From: Actinomycetes bacterium
Lineage (GTDB): Bacteria; Actinomycetota; Actinomycetes; Mycobacteriales; Mycobacteriaceae
NCBI GenBank assembly: GCA_023460175.1
Contig: JAEWRC010000119.1
Location: forward strand, 1 to 14,334
Direction: 5' to 3'
Length of the DNA: 14,334 nucleotides
Part shown: piece by piece, positions 6,587 to 12,288 of the stretch
Numbering within the stretch: position 1 is the first letter of the stretch
How the letters are laid out: each line of letters begins with the position of its first letter
The notes under the pieces: model-generated
The model's database searches: none
The model's input: the letters and a program-made list of their open reading frames with translations, nothing else
What the model was told of the DNA's origin: nothing
Made by a program: the position numbers and the translations under genes

Positions 6587-8364
6587 CAGATCATCTCCTG
6601 GGTGGTCGCCGGGTTCGCCGGATCCAACGGGTCCTCGGCCGAGGTGGTGCGGCCGCGGCGCAGCCGGGCGTCGATGTAGTTGACCAGGTGCGTCAGCGGG
6701 ATGGTCAGCGCCAGGTAGAACAACCCGGCGGCCACCAGCGGCGAAAGGTTCCCGGTCTGCGCGTTGAGGTCGCGGCCCACCTGGAACAGTTCGCGCTGGC
6801 TGGCCACCAGGCCCAGGAAGTACACCAGCGAGGACGCCTTGAGCAGCGAGATGAACTGGTTGACCAGCGCGGGCAGCACCCGTCGCACGCCCTGCGGGAC
6901 GACCACCAGCTTCATCGACGACGAGTAACTGAAGCCCAGCGCGCGGGACGCCTCGAGTTGGCCGGCCTCCACGCTCTGGATGCCGGAACGCAGGATCTCC
7001 CCGACGTAGGCCGCGGCCATCAGCCCCAGGGCGGCAATTCCCAACGGGTACGGGTTGTTTCCGGTCAGCCCACCGACCACCGGACCGAAGCCCAGGCCGA
7101 TGATCAGGATGATCACCACCTCCGGCAACCCGCGGAAGATGTCGGTGTACACCCGGGCGGGCCAGCGCAGCCAGCGCGAGCGGGAGATCCCGGCGACGGC
7201 CAGGACCATGCCGAGCACCAGGCCGATCACCGCGGCCCAGAAAGTCAGGATCAGCGTGTTGGGCAGGCCGGTCTTGAGCAGGTCGGGAATGGCCTGCTTG
7301 TACAGGTCCCAGCTGAAGAACGCCGTACCGAGTTGCGCCAACACGGATTTCGGCGCCGCGGTCTCGGCGCGCTCGGGTTCCTGCGCCTCGGCGATCGCGG
7401 CGAAGTCGGGCAGCTGCGGCTCCGGGGCGGCCTTCGATCCGGGTTTCCAGCCCGGCGGCAGCGCGCGCGGCACCCAGTCCGAATACAACCGCGCCCAGGT
7501 GCCGTCGGCGATCACTGCGTCCAGGCCCGAGTTCAGCGCGTCGATCAGCGGCTGATTCTCCTGCGCCACCGCGTAGGCCACGAAATTGTCCAGGCTGAAG
7601 GTGTTTTCGATGATCTCGGCGGGATCGCCGGGCTGCACGGTGCCGACGGCCTGCTGCGATGGCGCGACCCATGCGTCGAGCTGGCGGGTCTTCAGACTGG
7701 CGTAGACGGTGTTGTAGTCCGGGTACTTCACCGGGTCCAGCTTGAGGGTGTCCACCACGTAGGACTCCTGGACGGTGCCCTGCACCACGCCGATGCGCTG
7801 GCCCGGCCCGAGCTGGGAGAAGCTGGTGATCGGCGAACCGCTGGGCACCACCAGCGAGAAGTAGCCGAAGTCATAGCCGTTGGTGAAGCCGACGGTGCGC
7901 CGGCGCGGTTCGGTGGTGGTGATCGAGGACGACCCGACGTCGAACCGGCGCGAGGCCACCTGGGCCAACAGCCCGGAGAAGTCGGTGCCCACGAAGTTGA
8001 CCCGCAGCCCCAGCTTCTCGGCGATGGCGCGCAGCACTTCGTTGTCGAACCCGGTGAACTGGCCGGCGGCGTTGATGCAGATGCTCGGCGGCGCGTCCGA
8101 GAGGGTGCCGACGGTCAGGGTGCCGGGCGTACCCAGGCCCAGGGCGGCGACGTCGATCGAGTCCAGCGGAGCCGTCGTCGCGGTGGTGAACCGGTCCTGT
8201 TCGGGTCCCTGGGCCGCGGCGGCCAGGTTCGTCGGTAACGCGCTGGCGCTGTCGACGCCGGGCGGGGCGCACTGATCGGCGGCGGCGCGCGGGGCCAGGA
8301 TCAGCCCCAGCGCCAGCAGCGCCACGATCAGCAGCGCCGGAAATCGGCGGGCGGAAAAACTCAT
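6586..8364 (-). CDS. Amino-acid ABC transporter, substrate-binding protein fused to permease
   Basis: A 592-residue fusion. An N-terminal signal segment (about 8-24, then APRAAAD) leads to an external type 3 solute-binding domain at about 82-302. This domain has GFDNEV (105-110) and TEPRRR (151-156), the region that usually binds the ligand carboxylate. A Pro/Ala/Glu-rich linker (about 303-340) follows, then a permease domain at about 355-570 with roughly five hydrophobic segments. The ABC-coupling EAA loop falls near 456-498 (EILRSGIQSVEAG...LEASRALG...LP). Fused binding-permease proteins of the GlnP kind are known in Gram-positive bacteria and keep the receptor tethered. Cysteines C32 and C96 could form a disulfide outside the cell. 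It forms an operon with the ATPase and follows gntR by 39 bp with its own leaderless-type promoter. Glutamine, glutamate or another polar amino acid are all possible ligands. Confidence 0.93.
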   Translation of the reverse strand: MSFSARRFPALLIVALLALGLILAPRAAADQCAPPGVDSASALPTNLAAAAQGPEQDRFTTATTAPLDSIDVAALGLGTPGTLTVGTLSDAPPSICINAAGQFTGFDNEVLRAIAEKLGLRVNFVGTDFSGLLAQVASRRFDVGSSSITTTEPRRRTVGFTNGYDFGYFSLVVPSGSPITSFSQLGPGQRIGVVQGTVQESYVVDTLKLDPVKYPDYNTVYASLKTRQLDAWVAPSQQAVGTVQPGDPAEIIENTFSLDNFVAYAVAQENQPLIDALNSGLDAVIADGTWARLYSDWVPRALPPGWKPGSKAAPEPQLPDFAAIAEAQEPERAETAAPKSVLAQLGTAFFSWDLYKQAIPDLLKTGLPNTLILTFWAAVIGLVLGMVLAVAGISRSRWLRWPARVYTDIFRGLPEVVIILIIGLGFGPVVGGLTGNNPYPLGIAALGLMAAAYVGEILRSGIQSVEAGQLEASRALGFSYSSSMKLVVVPQGVRRVLPALVNQFISLLKASSLVYFLGLVASQRELFQVGRDLNAQTGNLSPLVAAGLFYLALTIPLTHLVNYIDARLRRGRTTSAEDPLDPANPATTQEMI

Positions 8365-8370
8365 TCGTCG

Positions 8371-8376
8371 AAACTA
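8371..8376 (-). promoter_or_regulatory. -10 box of the transporter operon (TAGTTT)
   Basis: On the minus strand TAGTTT is followed by exactly 6 nt (CGACGA) and the ATG at 8364, so transcription would start on the A of the start codon. No Shine-Dalgarno sequence precedes the gene. It lies in the 39-bp gap after gntR, so the transporter need not depend on readthrough. Confidence 0.55.
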
Positions 8377-8403
8377 GCCCGCCCGGCCGTCAGCTGCTTC
8401 TGT

Positions 8404-9069
8404 TCAGTGTGAGCGCAAGTCGCCCAGCACGCCGCGGCGCCGCAGTTCGGCGATCATGATCTGGGCCATCGCGGCCGACACGCCGATGTTGGCGGCACGG
8501 GCTCCCTCGGGGTTGCCGCGCCGGATGGCCTCGGTCTCGGCCTCGTAGTACGTCACCAGTTCGGTGCGGCGCGAGTCGTAGGCGCTCCACAGGCTGCGCG
8601 GGATGAAGTTCTGTGAGGCGCGAATCAACGCCTGCAGCCGCGGCCCGGCGTAGTCCTCGTTGATGGCGGTCCGGTATTCGTGACCCAACTCCTGGAACGA
8701 GCGGGTTTCGCCGAGCAACCGCAGCTGCCGCAGCAGCGATTCGAGGCGCTCCAGCAGCGGTGGATTGGGGTGCGCGGCGGCGCGCGCGGCCGCCATCCCG
8801 TTGAGCACGCCGTAGAGCTCGTGATGCTCGAAGATGGTGTCCTCGTCGAAGCGTTCGACGAAGGCGCCGCGGTGGTAGCGCGTCTTGAGGATGCCGTCGT
8901 GTTCGAGCTGAACCACGGCCTCCTGGACCGGAACCCGGCTCAAGCCGAGGGTCTCCGCGATCTCGGTGCGGTCGATGCGATCACCGGTGCGGAGCTTGCC
9001 GGTCAGGATCAGGTTCACCACGTGGGTGACCACCTGATCCTTCTCTTTGATCCCGTAGTTTTTCGGCAT
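8404..9069 (-). CDS. GntR-family regulator with FCD-type effector domain
   Basis: A 221-residue regulator, probably orthologous to Rv0043c by position. The winged helix-turn-helix covers about 10-75, including DRTEIAETLGLSRVPVQEAV (33-52) and the GILKTRYHRGAFV wing. The helical FCD-like domain follows (about 80-212). In most metal-binding FCD proteins an FHxxL-type motif and two later histidines bind the metal. Here the matching stretches read GHEYRTAINEDYAG (129-142), YYEAETEAIRRG (174-185) and AANIGVSAAM (192-201), without those histidines, so the effector pocket is probably not of the metal-dependent kind. The start ATG at 9069 has no clear ribosome binding site; a short upstream ORF ends 9 nt before it. 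The targets could be itself, the downstream transporter or the upstream phosphatase. Confidence 0.92.
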   Translation of the reverse strand: MPKNYGIKEKDQVVTHVVNLILTGKLRTGDRIDRTEIAETLGLSRVPVQEAVVQLEHDGILKTRYHRGAFVERFDEDTIFEHHELYGVLNGMAAARAAAHPNPPLLERLESLLRQLRLLGETRSFQELGHEYRTAINEDYAGPRLQALIRASQNFIPRSLWSAYDSRRTELVTYYEAETEAIRRGNPEGARAANIGVSAAMAQIMIAELRRRGVLGDLRSH

Positions 9070-9078
9070 CGCGAACGC

Positions 9079-9114
9079 TCAGCGCGGCGCGGTGGACGCA
9101 GGTGGGCAAAACAC
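9079..9114 (-). CDS. Possible leaderless upstream ORF before gntR (11 codons)
   Basis: On the minus strand the -10-like TACCGT is followed by 6 nt and a GTG at 9114-9112. This opens a frame encoding MFCPPASTAPR and ending in TGA at 9081-9079, 9 nt before the gntR ATG. The spacing equals that of the leaderless genes in this window. gntR itself lacks a ribosome binding site, so it may be reached by re-initiation after this uORF. One Cys codon sits at position 3. Expression is unproven. Confidence 0.3.
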   Translation of the reverse strand: MFCPPASTAPR

Positions 9115-9120
9115 GCACCC

Positions 9121-9126
9121 ACGGTA
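9121..9126 (-). promoter_or_regulatory. -10 box of gntR (TACCGT)
   Basis: TACCGT fits TANNNT. The expected transcription start is at about 9114, giving a 45-nt leader before gntR, or a leaderless start for the small ORF at 9079-9114. No clear -35 is seen; a palindrome occupies that region. Confidence 0.4.
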
Positions 9127-9139
9127 GCGATCGGAGACC

Positions 9140-9156
9140 GGTAGCAGGCGGCTACC
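9140..9156. promoter_or_regulatory. Perfect inverted repeat GGTAGC-N5-GCTACC
   Basis: GGTAGC (9140-9145) and GCTACC (9151-9156) flank AGGCG. Another GGTAGC lies at 9123-9128, overlapping the gntR -10 box. The palindrome covers the expected gntR -35 region, which suits a GntR autoregulatory operator. It also starts only 2 bp after the phoX-like stop codon, so it may act as a U-tail-less terminator hairpin, or do both. Confidence 0.45.
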
Positions 9157-9158
9157 TT

Positions 9159-11225
9159 TCAGACCCCGATGGGACCTTCGTCACGCCAGACCGCGACCAC
9201 GGCCGGCCGTGCCACGGCGTCGCCGCCGTCGGGCCAGTGCGACAACGGGTCGGCCAGGCTGTGGTCGTCGCTCTCGCCGGGGTGCTGCACACAGACCAGG
9301 ACCAGATCGTCGGTGACGATGGGCCCGCACGTCTCGGCGCCGACCGGGACCGTCAGGAACTGCCGCGTCTCGCCGCGGCGCGGGCCCTCCAGCGCGACGG
9401 CGAACAGTCCGTCGTTGCCGTCCAGCGCGTTGCCGTCGGTGGAGATCCACAGGTTGCCGTGGCTGTCGAAGGCCAGGTTGTCCGGGCAGGAGATGGGACT
9501 GACCTGGCTCTTGTCGAAGCCGCCGTAGTAGGTGTCGGCCGCGGCCGGATCACCGCAGACCAGCAGCAACTCCCAGGTGAACGCGGTGCCGGCGTGGTCA
9601 TCGACGATCTCGAGGACCTGACCGTTCTTGTTGTCGGCGCGCGGGTTGGCGGCATCGGGGCCGGGTTCGCCGTCGAGGCCGCGCTCGTCGTTGTTGGTCA
9701 GCGCGAGGTAGACCTTGCCCGTCACGGGGTTGGTCTCGAAGTCCTCGGGGCGGTCCATCTTGGTGGCGCCGGCCTTGTCGGCGGCGAACCGGGTGAACAC
9801 GGCGACCTCGTCGGCGGCGATGCCCGACACCAGTGATTCGGCGCGGCCGTCGGCCTCGGTGCGCAGCAGCGGCAGCCAGGTCCCGGTGCCGGTGAACGCC
9901 CCGGCCGACGGCAACCGGCCGGACCCGTCGATCTCCGCGGCGGGGATGTCGCTGCTGAGCTTGGCCACATACAGCGTGCCCTCGTCCAGCACGGTCATGT
10001 TGTGCGCCAGCGCCGCCGGATCCTTGCCGGGCCGGATCTTCTTGGTGGAGACGAACTTGTACATGTAGTCGAAGCGTTCGTCGTCGCCGGAGTAGGCGAC
10101 GACGGTGCCGTCGTCGGTGACGTGGATGGTGGCGGCCTCGTGCTTGAACCGACCCAGCGCGGAATGCTTGACCGGCGTCGACTCCGGATCCCACGGGTTG
10201 ATCTCGAGAATGTAGCCGTAGCGGTTGATCTCGTTGGGTTCCTGGGTCGGGTCGAACCGCGGGTCGAAGCTCTCCCAGAGCCGTTCGGAGGGCTCGAGTT
10301 TCACACCGTAGCGGGCCAGCCGATCGGCCTGGACGGGGGTGACGGGCGCGGCGTCCTCGGCGGCGCCGAAGTAGCCGTGGAAGTTCTCCTCGGCGGAAAG
10401 CACTGTGCCCCAGGGCGTCAGGCCACCGGCGCAGTTGTTGAACGTGCCGGCCACCGCGCGGCCGGTCGGGTCGGCGGTGGTCTTGACCAGGTCGCTGCCC
10501 GCGGCCGGCCCCACCAGGGTGAAGGGGGTGTCGCCGGTGATGCGACGGTTGTAGCGGCCGGGCACCGGCTCGAGGCCCTCGGGTGTGCGCCGCACCTCGA
10601 CCACCGAAAGGCCGTGGGCGGCAAGGCCGATCTCGAACTGTTCGCGAGTGGGTGCCGCCGGGTCGTAGCCGGGGTGCATGAACTGCTCGGTGGTGTATTC
10701 GTGGCTGACCACCAGCAGGTACCGGTCCTCGGTGCCGTCGATGGGCAGCAGTCCGGCGAAGTCGTTGTTGAAGCCGAACTGCCGGCGCTGGGCGGCCGCG
10801 GTCTGGGCGTTGACGTCGAACGGCGGGGCCCCGGGCAGCACCGGGTCGCCCCAGCCGATCACCACCGACTGCCGGTAGCCGTCGGGGATCACCACGGCGT
10901 CCTCGGAGTTGGGGGCCACCGCGGTGAAGTTCATCCCGGGGGCGGGTTCGGTGTGGGCAACGTCGGCGACGGGGGCGGTCCGCTCGTCGCGGCCGCAGGC
11001 GGCCAGCGCGGATCCGGCGCCCACGGCCAGCACCGTCACCCCGGTGGCCTGCAGCACCGAGCGTCGCGAAACCGACTGGCGGACAATGTCGCCGAAGTAC
11101 TCGTTGGAGCTGGTGTTCGGCGCCGGATGCGCGCAGGCGTCACCGCACTTGTAGCGGCAGGTGATGCGCTGGCGGCTGGACTTGCCGCGGTGGTTGACGA
11201 ACAGGTTCAACGGCACGAGCGCCAT
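9159..11225 (-). CDS. PhoX-type alkaline phosphatase (DUF839), predicted Tat lipoprotein
   Basis: Predicted secreted phosphatase of 688 residues that would release phosphate from organic esters outside the membrane; PhoX enzymes use calcium and a Cys-bridged iron centre. The twin-arginine motif SRRSVLQ (53-59), a hydrophobic stretch and LAAC (74-77) suggest Tat export and lipid attachment at C77. The PhoX signatures NNCAGGLTPWG (C265 at the expected iron-bridging position) and the following SAEEN (277-281), RFKHEAA, RPEDFETNP and PDNLAFDSHGNLWISTDG are all present. Unusually, a Cys-rich stretch CRYKCGDAC (C23, C27, C31) precedes the Tat motif inside the part that would be cleaved off. The ATG at 11225 has the ribosome site GGAAGGA 5 nt upstream. 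A direct repeat resembling a Pho box lies in the 95-bp upstream gap. Some relatives have unknown activity, so phosphatase function is likely rather than certain. Confidence 0.85.
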   Translation of the reverse strand: MALVPLNLFVNHRGKSSRQRITCRYKCGDACAHPAPNTSSNEYFGDIVRQSVSRRSVLQATGVTVLAVGAGSALAACGRDERTAPVADVAHTEPAPGMNFTAVAPNSEDAVVIPDGYRQSVVIGWGDPVLPGAPPFDVNAQTAAAQRRQFGFNNDFAGLLPIDGTEDRYLLVVSHEYTTEQFMHPGYDPAAPTREQFEIGLAAHGLSVVEVRRTPEGLEPVPGRYNRRITGDTPFTLVGPAAGSDLVKTTADPTGRAVAGTFNNCAGGLTPWGTVLSAEENFHGYFGAAEDAAPVTPVQADRLARYGVKLEPSERLWESFDPRFDPTQEPNEINRYGYILEINPWDPESTPVKHSALGRFKHEAATIHVTDDGTVVAYSGDDERFDYMYKFVSTKKIRPGKDPAALAHNMTVLDEGTLYVAKLSSDIPAAEIDGSGRLPSAGAFTGTGTWLPLLRTEADGRAESLVSGIAADEVAVFTRFAADKAGATKMDRPEDFETNPVTGKVYLALTNNDERGLDGEPGPDAANPRADNKNGQVLEIVDDHAGTAFTWELLLVCGDPAAADTYYGGFDKSQVSPISCPDNLAFDSHGNLWISTDGNALDGNDGLFAVALEGPRRGETRQFLTVPVGAETCGPIVTDDLVLVCVQHPGESDDHSLADPLSHWPDGGDAVARPAVVAVWRDEGPIGV

Positions 11226-11260
11226 GGCTTCCTTCCGGGGGCTGTGAAGGGACCCGGGGA

Positions 11261-11266
11261 AAGCTA
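11261..11266 (-). promoter_or_regulatory. Possible -10 box of the phoX-like gene (TAGCTT)
   Basis: TAGCTT fits TANNNT and would start transcription at about 11254, giving a leader of about 28 nt that contains the GGAAGGA ribosome site. No -35 was recognised; the Pho-box-like repeat lies where an activator would bind. Confidence 0.4.
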
Positions 11267-11293
11267 CGGCAGCCGAACGAGCAGTTGCCGATC

Positions 11294-11315
11294 AGAAGGT
11301 GAACAACAGCCGAAC
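11294..11315 (-). promoter_or_regulatory. Pho-box-like 11-nt direct repeat upstream of the phoX-like gene
   Basis: The minus strand reads GTTCGGCTGTT followed directly by GTTCACCTTCT. GTTCACC is the core of actinobacterial PHO boxes, where PhoP or RegX3 binds 11-nt direct repeats; the first unit keeps only GTTC. It lies about 28 bp upstream of the proposed -10 box, a typical activator position, and is wholly intergenic. Confidence 0.4.
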
Positions 11316-11320
11316 CGCGC

Positions 11321-12205
11321 TCAGAGCAGCCCGCGCAGGATCTGCACGAGCTGCAGCGGCTGATCGCCCTGCACCGAATGGCCGGCATCGGGGACCACGA
11401 TGGTGTCCCGGAATCCGGGGGCGCCCTTGGCGAACGACGCGGCGTCCTCGTCGTTGACGAAGTACGAGTTGGCGCCGCGGACCAGGGTGGTGGGCATGGT
11501 GATGGCCGGGACGTCGTCCCAGAGACCCTCGAAGCCCTCGCCCTTGCGGAACGAGTCGTAGCGCCACGTCCAGCTGCCGTCGTCGAGGCGCTTCGAGTTG
11601 TGAAAAACCCCGCGGCGCAGCGAGTTCCGATCCCGATGCGGCGACGCCGCCACCGCCGCGTCGAGCATGGCGGCGAAGTCGGGGAAGGTGCGTTCGCCGC
11701 GCACCAGGGCCACCGCGCCCTGCTGGGCCTTGGTCATCTGCTCGTGGCGCTCCGGGGCCGACGGGGTCACGTCGACCAGCACGAGCTGCGGGACCAGGGC
11801 GGGTTCGGTGGCCGCCACCCGCAGCGCGGTCAACCCGCCCAGCGACATCCCGACCACCAGATCGACGCCGGCGGCCAGCTCGCGCAGCACCGGGCGCAGG
11901 GTCTCGGCGTTGAGCTTGGGTCCGTAGTCGCCGTCCTCGCGCCACGACGAGCGGCCGTGACCCGGCAGGTCGACGGCCACCGCGGGCAGGCCGAGGCCCA
12001 GGATCACGGTGTCCCAGGTGTGGGCGTTCTGGCCGCCGCCGTGCAGGAACAGCACGCGCGGGTCGGCGGTGCCGAACCGCAGGGAGCTGATCGGCCCGGT
12101 GTCGATGCGCTCCACGGGCGGGATATCGGGGACCCCGGCCTGCTCGGCGTTCTCGGGTAGCAGGCCGAACTCGTCGAGCTCGAGCAGTTCGTCGTCGGAG
12201 ATCAT
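11321..12205 (-). CDS. Alpha/beta hydrolase, Rv0045c type (putative esterase)
   Basis: A 294-residue cytoplasmic alpha/beta-fold hydrolase, similar in length to the 298 I recall for Rv0045c, an esterase on short-chain esters in vitro whose natural substrate is unknown. The oxyanion motif is HGGGQNAHTWD (55-65), then DLPGHGRS (79-86), the nucleophile S121 in VGMSLGG, and H276 in AGHSVQGDQP as catalytic base. The start MISDDELLELDEFGLL resembles the Rv0045c start MLSDDELTGLDEF, which together with the -10-like TATAAA 6 nt upstream supports the ATG at 12205. A longer frame starting at 12247 would run through the ino1 terminator and is rejected. It lies between ino1 and the phoX-like gene, as Rv0045c lies next to ino1. 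Confidence 0.93.
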   Translation of the reverse strand: MISDDELLELDEFGLLPENAEQAGVPDIPPVERIDTGPISSLRFGTADPRVLFLHGGGQNAHTWDTVILGLGLPAVAVDLPGHGRSSWREDGDYGPKLNAETLRPVLRELAAGVDLVVGMSLGGLTALRVAATEPALVPQLVLVDVTPSAPERHEQMTKAQQGAVALVRGERTFPDFAAMLDAAVAASPHRDRNSLRRGVFHNSKRLDDGSWTWRYDSFRKGEGFEGLWDDVPAITMPTTLVRGANSYFVNDEDAASFAKGAPGFRDTIVVPDAGHSVQGDQPLQLVQILRGLL

Positions 12206-12211
12206 CAGGCC

Positions 12212-12217
12212 TTTATA
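12212..12217 (-). promoter_or_regulatory. Possible -10 box of the hydrolase gene (TATAAA)
   Basis: On the minus strand TATAAA is followed by 6 nt (GGCCTG) and the ATG at 12205, the leaderless spacing. The last base is A rather than the preferred T. It lies just past the ino1 terminator, so the hydrolase would need its own promoter. Confidence 0.4.
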
Positions 12218-12234
12218 ACCCGTGCCCGATGACA

Positions 12235-12275
12235 AGACTGCGCCCACCGCACTTCAAGTGCGATGGGCGCAGTCT
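12235..12275 (-). terminator. Strong hairpin terminator after ino1
   Basis: AGACTGCGCCCA (12235-12246) and TGGGCGCAGTCT (12264-12275) are perfect 12-bp inverted copies. Inside them, after a 2-bp mismatch, GCACTT and AAGTGC pair again around a single central base. The 41-nt hairpin starts 13 nt after the ino1 stop. The tail (TGTCATC) is only weakly U-rich, as is common in mycobacteria. It would separate ino1 from the hydrolase gene. Confidence 0.85.
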
Positions 12276-12288
12276 GGAAAAACTGGAA

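Noticed and set aside
6587..7672. Upstream extension of the ATPase reading frame, suggesting a 606-residue fusion
   Set aside because: The extension is an out-of-frame shadow of the permease fusion; the TGATG overlap and ribosome site at 6586 mark the true start.
6688..8238. Long plus-strand open frame opposite the transporter fusion
   Set aside because: Gln/Gly/Arg-rich translation without domain, fully antisense to a protein with clear signal, binding and permease motifs.
11267..11290. CGGCA...TGCCG inverted repeat after the hydrolase gene as a terminator
   Set aside because: Only 5-bp arms with a 14-nt loop and no U tail; expected by chance at this base composition.
10002..11363. Plus-strand open frame of 453 codons opposite the phosphatase gene
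   Set aside because: Gly/Val/His-rich shadow translation; the minus strand carries the recognised PhoX signatures.
12206..12247. Longer N-terminus for the alpha/beta hydrolase
   Set aside because: It would run through the right half of the ino1 terminator hairpin and does not match the Rv0045c start.
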